From Micavibrio sp. (GTDB lineage: Bacteria > Pseudomonadota > Alphaproteobacteria > Micavibrionales > Micavibrionaceae): 9,737 nucleotides of DNA. Of the stretch, positions 1-6,522 are shown one piece after another (within the stretch, counting starts at the first letter, position 1; every line of letters begins with the position of its first letter). The stretch covers positions 1-9,737 of the forward strand of contig JAPJRC010000077.1 of NCBI GenBank assembly GCA_030824805.1, read 5' to 3'. The notes beneath the pieces were generated by a model. That model was given only the letters and a program-made list of their open reading frames with translations. It ran no database searches and was not told the origin of the DNA. The position numbers were made by a program, and so were the translations under genes.

Positions 1-12
1 ATTATGCTCCGG

Positions 13-42
13 CTCTGGCATTTGCCGGTCCATGTGCTATAT
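13..42 (+). promoter_or_regulatory. Possible dnaK promoter
   Basis: A CTATAT hexamer lies at 37-42, with a weak CTCTGG at 13-18 upstream at an 18-base spacing. This resembles the layout of alphaproteobacterial RpoH (sigma-32) promoters, whose -10 element is roughly CYTAT followed by T-rich sequence, but the -35 match is poor. Transcription would start near 49-50, giving a leader of about 93 bases. No CIRCE element (the HrcA operator, TTAGCACTC with its inverted copy) is visible in the 142 bases before dnaK, so if dnaK is heat-inducible here, sigma-32 control is more likely than HrcA control. Confidence 0.3.
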
Positions 43-51
43 AAACACATT

Positions 52-109
52 GGCCGCGCAGTGCGGCCTATAGGAATGGTGGAAAGGTGCTGCCCTGGCG
101 GGCCTTTCC
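52..109 (+). promoter_or_regulatory. Two stem-loops in the dnaK leader
   Basis: GGCCGC at 52-57 pairs perfectly with GCGGCC at 63-68 around a 5-base loop. GGAAAGG at 81-87 pairs perfectly with CCTTTCC at 103-109, and CCC (93-95) with GGG (100-102) can form an inner stem. Neither is followed by a run of T, so they do not look like intrinsic terminators. If transcription starts near 49-50, the first stem would sit at the extreme 5' end of the message, a place where stems often slow decay. The ribosome binding site at 129-135 is outside both stems, so a simple RNA thermometer that hides it is not evident. Confidence 0.45.
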
Positions 110-142
110 CGTAAATTTGCTAACTAACAAGAGGTAGAAAAA

Positions 143-2068
143 ATGGGCAAAGTAATAGGTATTGACCTTGGTACGACCAACTCCTGCGTCGCCGTCATGG
201 ACGGTAAGGAATCGCGGGTAATCGAAAACTCGGAAGGCGCGCGCACGACGCCGTCTATGGTCGCCTTCACCAAGGATGGCGAACGTCTCGTGGGCCAGCC
301 GGCAAAACGCCAGGCGGTCACAAACCCCGAAAACACACTATACGCTGTAAAGCGTCTGATCGGTCGTCGCTTCGAGGACGCCGAAGTTCAGAAGATGCTA
401 AAAACAGCACCGTTCAAAATCATCAAGGCCGACAACGGCGATGCTTGGGTTGAAATCGACGGCGAGAAAAAATCGCCTGCACAGATTTCGGCGATGATCC
501 TGCAGAAAATGAAAGAAACGGCTGAAAGCTTCCTCGGCGAAAAAGTCGATCAGGCTGTCATCACCGTTCCCGCTTACTTCAACGACAGCCAGCGTCAGGC
601 AACGAAAGATGCCGGTAAAATCGCGGGCCTCGAAGTTCTGCGTATCATCAACGAGCCTACGGCGGCGGCGCTTGCCTACGGTCTCGACAAGAAATCCACC
701 GGCACGATCGTTGTATACGACCTCGGCGGCGGTACGTTCGACGTGTCCGTTCTCGAGATCGGCGACGGCGTGTTTGAAGTGAAATCCACCAACGGCGACA
801 CGTTCCTCGGCGGTGAAGACTTCGACGACCGCGTCATTCACTACCTCGCGGACGAGTTCAAAAAAGAACAGGCCATCGACCTGCGCAACGACAAGCTCGC
901 GCTGCAGCGTTTGAAAGAAGCCGCTGAAAAGGCGAAGATCGAACTGTCTTCCGCACAGGCGACCGATGTCAACCTGCCGTTTATCACGGCGGATGCTTCG
1001 GGTCCGAAACACCTGAACATCAAGCTGACGCGCGCGAAACTGGAATCCCTCGTCGATGATCTGATCAAAAAGACGACGGGCCCGTTGAAAGCTGCTCTGA
1101 AAGATGCGGGCCTTAAGGCTTCCGATATCGATGACGTTGTTCTCGTCGGCGGTATGACCCGCATGCCGAAAATTATCGAAACGGTGAAGGAATTCTTCGG
1201 CAAGGAACCGCACAAGGGCGTAAACCCGGATGAAGTCGTGGCCGATGGCGCGGCGATTCAGGGCGGCGTTCTGAAGGGCGACGTTAAAGACGTTCTCCTG
1301 CTCGACGTTACCCCGCTTTCGCTCGGTATCGAAACGCTCGGCGGCGTGTTCACGCGCATGATTGATCGCAACACAACGATCCCGACGAAGAAATCGCAGA
1401 CCTACTCGACAGCTGAAGACAACCAGTCTGCCGTGACGATCCGCGTATTCCAGGGCGAGCGCGACATGGCGGCCGATAACAAGCTGCTCGGTCAGTTCGA
1501 CCTCGTCGGCATTCCCCCTGCCCCGCGCAGCGTGCCGCAAATCGAAGTGACATTCGACATCGATGCCAACGGTATCGTGCACGTTACGGCAAAAGACAAA
1601 GCCACGGGCAAGGAACAGCAGATCCGTATCGCTGCCTCTGGCGGTCTGTCCGATGCCGATATCGAAAGAATGGTCAAGGACGCGGAACAAAACGCCGATG
1701 CCGACAAGAAGAAGCGTGAAGTGGTAGAAGCCAAGAACCAGGCGGAATCCATGATCCACCAGACGGAGAAATCCATCGCGGATCTGGGATCGCAGGTTCC
1801 GGCGGATGACCGCAAGGCCGCGGAAGACGCAATTGCCGAACTCCGCTCTGCTCTGAACGGCGATGACAAAGCCGCCATCGAAGCCAAGACCACAGCCCTG
1901 ATGCAGGCATCGATGAAGATCGGTGAAATGGCTTATCGCCGTGCGCAGGAAGACCAGGCCGGCACGCCGGACAATGCGTCGCACGACGCTTCGGAAGCGC
2001 CGAAAGGCTCGTCTGACGACATCATCGATGCGGACTTCACCGAAGTCGACGATGACAAGAAAAACTAA
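143..2068 (+). CDS. dnaK: Chaperone DnaK (Hsp70)
   Basis: ATP-driven cytoplasmic chaperone that binds exposed hydrophobic peptide segments and works with DnaJ and GrpE. At 641 residues it has the usual full length. All three Hsp70 signatures are visible: IDLGTTNS at about residues 7-14, YDLGGGTFDVSV at 192-203 and VLVGGMTRMPKI at 333-344. The hydrophobic interdomain linker VLLLDVTP is at 384-391, followed by the substrate-binding beta domain (to about 505) and the helical lid. The acidic tail ends in DADFTEVDDDKKN, typical of proteobacterial DnaK. The start is well supported by AAGAGGT at 129-135, seven bases before the ATG, and by the canonical MGKVIGIDLGTTNS beginning. It is first in a string of five co-directional genes. 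The opposite strand carries a 528-codon open frame, which I treat as a shadow. grpE is not visible in the window. Confidence 0.98.
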   Translation: MGKVIGIDLGTTNSCVAVMDGKESRVIENSEGARTTPSMVAFTKDGERLVGQPAKRQAVTNPENTLYAVKRLIGRRFEDAEVQKMLKTAPFKIIKADNGDAWVEIDGEKKSPAQISAMILQKMKETAESFLGEKVDQAVITVPAYFNDSQRQATKDAGKIAGLEVLRIINEPTAAALAYGLDKKSTGTIVVYDLGGGTFDVSVLEIGDGVFEVKSTNGDTFLGGEDFDDRVIHYLADEFKKEQAIDLRNDKLALQRLKEAAEKAKIELSSAQATDVNLPFITADASGPKHLNIKLTRAKLESLVDDLIKKTTGPLKAALKDAGLKASDIDDVVLVGGMTRMPKIIETVKEFFGKEPHKGVNPDEVVADGAAIQGGVLKGDVKDVLLLDVTPLSLGIETLGGVFTRMIDRNTTIPTKKSQTYSTAEDNQSAVTIRVFQGERDMAADNKLLGQFDLVGIPPAPRSVPQIEVTFDIDANGIVHVTAKDKATGKEQQIRIAASGGLSDADIERMVKDAEQNADADKKKREVVEAKNQAESMIHQTEKSIADLGSQVPADDRKAAEDAIAELRSALNGDDKAAIEAKTTALMQASMKIGEMAYRRAQEDQAGTPDNASHDASEAPKGSSDDIIDADFTEVDDDKKN

Positions 2069-2091
2069 GCCTTATTAAAAATAAACGCCAA

Positions 2092-2115
2092 GGACCCCCG
2101 TGAAAACGGGGGTTC
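2092..2115 (+). promoter_or_regulatory. GAAA-capped hairpin between dnaK and dnaJ
   Basis: ACCCCCGT at 2094-2101 pairs perfectly with ACGGGGGT at 2106-2113 around GAAA, a GNRA tetraloop. Two further pairs (one G-U) extend the stem to 10 base pairs. There is no T run after it, so it is not a canonical terminator. It starts 23 bases after the dnaK stop. By analogy with other dnaK-dnaJ operons, where the two proteins are made in unequal amounts, it may be a partial attenuator, an RNase-processing site or a 3' stabiliser for the dnaK message. That role is inferred. Confidence 0.7.
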
Positions 2116-2179
2116 GAAGCATATAGGGCGCAAGTCTGACCTTCCGTTAAACTCAGGATCACAGTACACTATCAAGGCC

Positions 2180-3328
2180 ATGGCACAGGATTATTACGAA
2201 TTATTGGGTGTTGACCGTAAGGCGTCTGCGGAGGAAATCAAAAAAGCCTACCGCAAGCTGGCGATGAAATATCACCCCGACCAGAACAAGGACAGCAAGG
2301 AAGCTGAAGCCAAGTTCAAGGAAATCAACGAAGCGTATGATGTTCTGAAAGACGAACAAAAACGTGCGGCTTATGACCGCTTCGGCAAAGCCGCTTTTGA
2401 AAATGGCGGCATGGGCGGAGGCGGCGGTGGCTTCGGCGGTGCCGGAGGCTTCGGCGCATTCTCCGACATCTTCGAAGATATGTTCGGCGACATGATGGGC
2501 GGCCGTGCAGGCGGCAACCCGCGTGCGAACATGCGCGGCTCGGATATCCAGTACACGATGGAAATCACGCTGGAAGACGCCTTCAAAGGCAAGGAAGCCA
2601 CGGTAAAGATTCCCGTCAACGACACATGCGACAAATGCGACGGTCATGGAACGGAATCCGGCAAAGGCGCTGAAAGCTGTCCCACCTGTCATGGTTCCGG
2701 ACGGATGCGCGCGCAGCAAGGTTTCTTCACCATCGAGCGCACCTGCTCGACATGCGGCGGCGCAGGCTCGGTCATCAAAGACCCGTGCAAGAAATGTTCC
2801 GGCTCGGGCCGCATTAGAAAAGAAAAAACCCTCAAGGTACAAATCCCGAAAGGCATCGATAGCGGCCGCCGCATTCGCCTCGCCGGTGAAGGCGAAGCCG
2901 GCATGCGCGGCGCGCCGGCGGGTGATCTTTATGTGCTCGTTGCCATTAAACCGCACAAATTCTTTAAGCGCGACGGCGCAAACCTGTATTGCCGTGTGCC
3001 GATACCAATGGCAACGGCGGCGCTCGGCGGCGAGATCGAAGTGCCAAGCATCGACGGCTCGCGCAACAGCGTAAAAGTCACGGCAGGCACGCAAACCGGA
3101 CAGCAGCTTCGCCTCAAAGGCAAAGGCATGAATGTTATGCGTTCCGAATCACACGGCGATCTCTATATCGAGATCTTCGTAGAAACCCCGGTGAATTTGA
3201 ACGGCAAACAAAAAGACCTGTTCAAGAAACTGGCCGAGGACCTTGCCAGCGACAAAGGCGGCCATTCGCCGGAGTCCTCTTCCTTCATGCAGAAGATGAA
3301 GGACATCTGGACCGACCTGAAGAACTAG
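2180..3328 (+). CDS. dnaJ: Chaperone DnaJ (Hsp40)
   Basis: Co-chaperone that delivers substrates to DnaK and stimulates its ATPase. It is a full-length type I DnaJ of 382 residues. The J domain covers about residues 1-70 with the HPD motif at 32-34. A Gly/Phe-rich segment follows at about 77-117. The zinc-binding region has all four CxxCxGxG repeats, at 150-157, 167-174, 189-196 and 203-210. The two C-terminal beta domains follow. The start MAQDYYELLGV matches the family, but the ribosome binding site is poor: AAGG at 2174-2177 lies only two bases before the ATG, so translation may be weak. The stop codon is one base from the next ATG, which suggests translational coupling to the beta-lactamase gene. 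Confidence 0.97.
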   Translation: MAQDYYELLGVDRKASAEEIKKAYRKLAMKYHPDQNKDSKEAEAKFKEINEAYDVLKDEQKRAAYDRFGKAAFENGGMGGGGGGFGGAGGFGAFSDIFEDMFGDMMGGRAGGNPRANMRGSDIQYTMEITLEDAFKGKEATVKIPVNDTCDKCDGHGTESGKGAESCPTCHGSGRMRAQQGFFTIERTCSTCGGAGSVIKDPCKKCSGSGRIRKEKTLKVQIPKGIDSGRRIRLAGEGEAGMRGAPAGDLYVLVAIKPHKFFKRDGANLYCRVPIPMATAALGGEIEVPSIDGSRNSVKVTAGTQTGQQLRLKGKGMNVMRSESHGDLYIEIFVETPVNLNGKQKDLFKKLAEDLASDKGGHSPESSSFMQKMKDIWTDLKN

Positions 3329-3329
3329 C

Positions 3330-4148
3330 ATGCGTGCCCTTCTCGCCCTCGCCGTTTTTACAGCAGGTTTTATTAGCCTGCACAATACGGCGATGGCGGC
3401 CACATCCTGCACGATTGTGGTAGACCATAAAAGCGCGGCTATCATTCATGAACAAGGCGATTGCAAAACCCGTCAGGGCGCACAATCGACATTCAAAATC
3501 CCTCTGGCGCTTATGGGATTCGATTCAGGCATTCTTGTAGATGCGCATAATCCATCATGGGCCTATGATGACAGCTACGAGACCAACCGTGAAGCGGAAC
3601 GCCAAACGACTGATCCTCTGCGCTGGGAAAAAGAATCCATCGTCTGGTTTTCGCAAAAGCTCACACGTACGCTCGGCGGAAAAAAATTCAAATCCTATGT
3701 TGATGCTTTTAACTACGGCAACAAGGATATCTCCGGCGATCCTGGAAAGAATAACGGGCTGACACATTCGTGGCTGTCTTCTTCGCTGCAAATATCGCCT
3801 GTAGAACAGGTCGGCTTTGTGCGCGGCATGTTAAACCGTGATTTCGATATATCAGCACAAGCGTATGACAAAACGCTCTCTATCATTCCGGTGTTCGAAA
3901 CCGATGGCTGGAAGGTGCACGGAAAAACAGGCACGGGTTTTGAGAAAAAGGCAGACGGCACGCTCAACCGCTCCAGACAGCAGGGCTGGTTTGTGGGCTG
4001 GGCGGAAAAAGACAATCGTACTATCGTCTTTGCAAAATTCGCGGCAGACACAAAGAACGAAAGCATTTACGCAGGCCCGCGAACGCGCGATGCTTTCCTA
4101 AGCGAGCTACCCGCAATCATGGCGCATGACCGCCACAACGAACATTAA
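3330..4148 (+). CDS. bla: Class D (OXA-type) beta-lactamase
   Basis: Serine beta-lactamase that would hydrolyse penicillins in the periplasm. It has 272 residues, normal for class D. Residues 1-23 form a signal peptide ending in AMA. All the defining motifs are seen: STFK at 53-56 (Ser53 nucleophile, Lys56 the residue carbamylated in class D), SIV at 103-105 (the SxV motif), YGN at 129-131, a Trp at 148 in the omega-loop region that shields the carbamyl-lysine, and KTG at 199-201. Cys27 and Cys45 fall where many class D enzymes carry a cysteine pair. The ATG is one base after the dnaJ stop, with a weak purine-rich GAAGAA upstream, so translation probably depends on coupling to dnaJ. No integron or transposon sequence flanks it, so it looks like a resident chromosomal gene. 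Its substrate range cannot be read from sequence. A class D-like protein with another role is possible but less likely, as no key residue is missing. Confidence 0.92.
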   Translation: MRALLALAVFTAGFISLHNTAMAATSCTIVVDHKSAAIIHEQGDCKTRQGAQSTFKIPLALMGFDSGILVDAHNPSWAYDDSYETNREAERQTTDPLRWEKESIVWFSQKLTRTLGGKKFKSYVDAFNYGNKDISGDPGKNNGLTHSWLSSSLQISPVEQVGFVRGMLNRDFDISAQAYDKTLSIIPVFETDGWKVHGKTGTGFEKKADGTLNRSRQQGWFVGWAEKDNRTIVFAKFAADTKNESIYAGPRTRDAFLSELPAIMAHDRHNEH

Positions 4149-4157
4149 GGATGCCCC

Positions 4158-4595
4158 ATGCTCTGGATCAAACCCTATACAATCGACGACTTGAACAATA
4201 TCCGCGGCGTTCACAAGGACAATGTGAACAAAGTGCTAGACATAAAATTCACCGAAGTCGGTGACGATTACCTGAAGGCCACCATGCCGGTAGATCACAG
4301 GACCATACAACCGTTCGGTCTTCTGCATGGCGGCTCATCCTGCGTGCTCGCGGAAACAATGGGCTCGGTCGCTGCGTGGATGTGCATTGAAAACGACAGA
4401 CAAATGGCCGTGGGTTTTGAAATACACGCACACCATCTTCGCTCTGTCACCGAAGGTCTCGTTACGGGCGTATGCAAACCCGTTCACACCGGCCGTTCCA
4501 TGCATTTGTGGCAGATTGATACATTCAACGACGAAGGCAAGATGAACTGCACAGTGCGTTTGTCCGTGGCCATCAGAGACAGGAAAGAAAAATGA
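4158..4595 (+). CDS. Hotdog-fold acyl-CoA thioesterase (YdiI/MenI-like, PaaI family)
   Basis: Small cytoplasmic thioesterase of 145 residues that hydrolyses acyl-CoA or acyl-carrier thioesters. The sequence lines up over its whole length with Escherichia coli YdiI/MenI, for example LDIKF, ATMPVD, QPFGLLHGG, VCKP and WQI. Gln51, His57 and Glu66 fall at the positions of the YdiI active-site residues Gln48, His54 and Glu63. E. coli YdiI acts on 1,4-dihydroxy-2-naphthoyl-CoA in menaquinone synthesis, but no menaquinone gene is in this window, so the substrate here is unknown and I give no symbol. TAAGGA at 4146-4151 overlaps the beta-lactamase stop and lies six bases before the ATG, a good ribosome binding site. 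The stop overlaps the dapB start as ATGA. Confidence 0.88.
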   Translation: MLWIKPYTIDDLNNIRGVHKDNVNKVLDIKFTEVGDDYLKATMPVDHRTIQPFGLLHGGSSCVLAETMGSVAAWMCIENDRQMAVGFEIHAHHLRSVTEGLVTGVCKPVHTGRSMHLWQIDTFNDEGKMNCTVRLSVAIRDRKEK

Positions 4596-5350
4596 ACATA
4601 GGCATAGCAGGATACACAGGGCGCGTCGGACAGATTTTGGTGCGCGAATTGCAGTCAGGCCAATGGAAAGGCCTGGATCTCGTTGCCGGCAGTAGCCGCT
4701 CCATCCACCCCGAACACGTACCGAGCGAGCAATTCCTTGTCGTCAGCACGGCGGAAGATCTTTGCACCGCCAGCGATTGCGTCATCGACTTCACCACGCC
4801 GGAAGGCACGCAGACATTGCTGGAAACCGCCGTAAAAACGCAAACCGCTTTGGTGATAGGCACCACGGGTCTGGACGCGGCTATGGAATCCAAAATCAAG
4901 GATGCTGCTAAGAGCATTCCCATTGTTTACGCCGCCAATATGAGCGTTGGTGTAAACCTCCTGCTCGCGCTTGTCGAACAGGCAGCATCGAAACTCGGGC
5001 CCCAATGGGATATCGAAGTTTTTGAATCGCATCACAAGAACAAAATCGACTCTCCATCCGGCACAGCCTTGGCGCTCGGCAAAGCCGCACAAAAAGGCCG
5101 TGGCGGCGGTGAGTTTGTTACCGACCGCAACGGCAAGCGGGTGGAAGGCACCATCGGTTATGCGGTTTCGCGCGGCGGCGATGTCGTCGGCGAACATATC
5201 GTCACCATATACGGTATGGGCGAGCGCATAGAGCTCGGCCACAAAGCGACGGACCGCGCCCTCTTCGCGCGCGGCGCATTACAGGCGGCGCAATGGCTCT
5301 CGCATAAACCAGCGGGGCTCTACACTATGCGTGATGTGCTGGGCTTATAA
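4592..5350 (+). CDS. dapB: 4-hydroxy-tetrahydrodipicolinate reductase
   Basis: Reduces 4-hydroxy-tetrahydrodipicolinate to tetrahydrodipicolinate with NAD(P)H in the diaminopimelate/lysine pathway, supplying meso-diaminopimelate for peptidoglycan. The N-terminal nucleotide-binding fold begins with GIAGYTGRVG at residues 4-13. DFTTPEG is at about 66-72 and GTTG at 90-93. The catalytic and substrate-binding stretch ESHHKNKIDSPSGTA starts at 145, with His147 and Lys151 at the places of the E. coli catalytic His159 and Lys163. At 252 residues it is slightly shorter than E. coli DapB (273), the loss being before about residue 55. The ATG overlaps the thioesterase stop by four bases, with AGGAAAG at 4581-4587 as ribosome binding site. 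It is the last gene of the + strand string and converges on the 77-residue gene with a six-base overlap, leaving no room for a terminator between them. Confidence 0.96.
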   Translation: MNIGIAGYTGRVGQILVRELQSGQWKGLDLVAGSSRSIHPEHVPSEQFLVVSTAEDLCTASDCVIDFTTPEGTQTLLETAVKTQTALVIGTTGLDAAMESKIKDAAKSIPIVYAANMSVGVNLLLALVEQAASKLGPQWDIEVFESHHKNKIDSPSGTALALGKAAQKGRGGGEFVTDRNGKRVEGTIGYAVSRGGDVVGEHIVTIYGMGERIELGHKATDRALFARGALQAAQWLSHKPAGLYTMRDVLGL

Positions 5351-5578
5351 CCACTCGAAACGCTGTTCGCCGAAAATATCCGTGACAATTCGCGCGCGCG
5401 GCTGCGTATTCTCTGCAGGCGATTGCTCCAGTGGAGGAAGAGCGTTTCTGATTGCTTCGTAATCGAACATATCGTCGACGACCAAGCCCGCGGCCGCAAA
5501 GTCGCATGTCGCATCCGGAATCTTTTCCGGCTTGTCCGACAGTCCGCCTTGGATAAGTTTTAAATGTGGTTTTGGCAT
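5345..5578 (-). CDS. Small protein of unknown function, 77 residues
   Basis: I do not recognise this protein. It begins MPKPHLKLIQGG and ends RFEWL, has one Cys, no membrane segment and an acidic-to-neutral mixed composition, and looks like a small soluble protein. It starts 12 bases after the stop of the Ada-type gene and lies in the same reading frame, so the Ada stop TGA, four sense codons and then this ATG follow each other. No good ribosome binding site is seen (AAAGGC overlaps the end of the Ada gene about 18 bases upstream), so coupling to upstream translation is likely if it is made. A GTG at 5594 opens a different overlapping frame of 89 codons that is Arg-rich and less protein-like. 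Its 3' end overlaps dapB by six bases on the opposite strand. The conserved-looking composition and operon position favour a real gene. Confidence 0.62.
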   Translation of the reverse strand: MPKPHLKLIQGGLSDKPEKIPDATCDFAAAGLVVDDMFDYEAIRNALPPLEQSPAENTQPRARIVTDIFGEQRFEWL

Positions 5579-5590
5579 GAAAGGAAAGTA

Positions 5591-6460
5591 TCACGCCTTT
5601 TGCATCAAAGGTAGATTTTCGTTATATCTATCTGATTCCAAACCAAGAATTATCTTCTTTCGCGTTGTGCCCCACATGTAATTTTCGACAATGCCGCTTT
5701 TTTGGATGACGCGGTGACAAGGAATGAGCAAAGAGACCGGGTTGTATCCCACCGCGGTCCCAACGGCGCGCGAGGCATTGGGGGCGCCCAAAGCGCTCGC
5801 TATATCCTGATAGCTCGTCACATAACCGGCGGGAATTTTCAGCAAAGCACGCCAAACCTGCAACTGAAAATTTGTGCCGTGCAGATCGAGCCTTAAACGG
5901 TTCGATGCATCCCCTTGCCCGCGCCAGATGCGCAATATATGCTCCGCCGCCTCACGCGTTTCTTGTTCGCTTTGCCTGTAACGCGCATAGGGCCAGTGAC
6001 GTTGCATTTCCTTGAAAGGAACATTGCGGTCATTGTCCACGACAAAACCCAGCCAGCACACGCCCACTTGCGTCTGTCCAACCAGAATTTCACCGATGGG
6101 CGATGCATGGTATCCGTAACAGACGTCCATACCTTCGCCGCGCTTTTGCACCATGCCGGGTGTGGCCGCCTCTATAGATACAAACAGATCGTGCAACCTC
6201 CCCGTGCCGGAAAGCCCCGCCGCATACGCCGCATCCATCGTTGCATAGCCTTCGAGAAGAAAATCGCGTGCGCGTTTGTAATGCATGTACTGCATCATGC
6301 GCTTGGGGCTGATGCCCACCTTTTCCTTGAACAGTTTTTGAAAATGCGTGGCTTCGTATCCGAACTTCTGCGCAAGCGCATCCAGATCGTGCGACACCTG
6401 CGCATTGGCTGCCAGATAATCTATGGCAACGGCTATGACATCTTCCTGAAAATTGGTCAT
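5591..6460 (-). CDS. ada: Ada-type HTH regulator / O6-methylguanine-DNA methyltransferase
   Basis: DNA repair protein that takes the methyl group from O6-methylguanine (or O4-methylthymine) onto a cysteine in a one-time, suicidal reaction. The 289 residues hold an AraC-type helix-turn-helix domain (about 1-105; second helix-turn-helix around 73-97, GLSGTGRLHDLF) and a C-terminal methyltransferase domain (about 112-276). The latter has the active-site motif IPCHRVI with Cys248, the preceding ASRAVGTAVGYNP stretch, and YMWGTTRKKIIL behind it. Compared with E. coli Ada (354 residues) it lacks the N-terminal zinc domain whose Cys38 takes methyl groups from phosphotriesters, so how its activator half would be switched on is unclear. 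This HTH-plus-methyltransferase form is known in many proteobacteria. No ribosome binding site precedes the ATG, and a possible promoter fits a leaderless message. The unknown 77-residue gene follows 12 bases behind it. Confidence 0.93.
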   Translation of the reverse strand: MTNFQEDVIAVAIDYLAANAQVSHDLDALAQKFGYEATHFQKLFKEKVGISPKRMMQYMHYKRARDFLLEGYATMDAAYAAGLSGTGRLHDLFVSIEAATPGMVQKRGEGMDVCYGYHASPIGEILVGQTQVGVCWLGFVVDNDRNVPFKEMQRHWPYARYRQSEQETREAAEHILRIWRGQGDASNRLRLDLHGTNFQLQVWRALLKIPAGYVTSYQDIASALGAPNASRAVGTAVGYNPVSLLIPCHRVIQKSGIVENYMWGTTRKKIILGLESDRYNENLPLMQKA

Positions 6461-6467
6461 GGAAAAT

Positions 6468-6496
6468 AGACTATGCCGCTACGGCTACGCCGCCAA
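6468..6496 (-). promoter_or_regulatory. Possible promoter for a leaderless ada message
   Basis: Read on the minus strand, TTGGCG (6496-6491) and TAGTCT (6473-6468) are separated by 17 bases. The second hexamer ends seven bases before the ATG at 6460, so transcription would begin at or next to the start codon. This agrees with the absence of a ribosome binding site there. Both hexamers are only partial matches to the sigma-70 consensus. Confidence 0.25.
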
Positions 6497-6509
6497 CCCG
6501 TTTCTTGGG

Positions 6510-6522
6510 ATTACGCCGTAAT
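6510..6522. repeat. Near-perfect 13-base palindrome over a stop codon
   Basis: ATTACG and CGTAAT flank a single central C, giving an odd-length palindrome that includes the TAA stop of the secreted-protein gene. It is too tight for a hairpin loop, so if it means anything it would be a protein-binding site. It may be chance. Confidence 0.25.

Noticed and set aside
398..1984. A 528-codon open frame antisense to dnaK
   Set aside because: Long antisense frames opposite dnaK/hsp70 genes are a known by-product of codon bias and have been wrongly reported as genes before. The translation is Phe/Val/Arg-rich, with no recognisable domain and no ribosome binding site.
2201..3094. A 297-codon open frame antisense to dnaJ
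   Set aside because: Mirror of the strongly biased dnaJ codons; Ala/Phe/Arg-rich composition without recognisable motifs, fully inside a certain gene.
3330..3410. Lipoprotein signal in the beta-lactamase
   Set aside because: A Cys follows the signal peptide at residue 27, but the preceding residues ATS do not fit a lipobox, and the Cys sits where class D enzymes have an internal cysteine.
3330..4148. Recently acquired resistance gene on a mobile element
   Set aside because: No inverted repeats, attC site, integrase or transposase flanks the gene, and it is fitted tightly between dnaJ and the thioesterase gene.
5325..5594. An 89-codon minus-strand frame (GTG start) overlapping the 77-residue gene
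   Set aside because: Arg/Ser/Thr-rich with no structure-like pattern, and it overlaps dapB further; the 77-residue frame looks more protein-like.
5915..6469. A 184-codon + strand frame opposite the Ada-type gene
   Set aside because: The Ada frame carries clear HTH and PCHR motifs; the opposite frame has His/Arg-rich composition and no supporting start signal.
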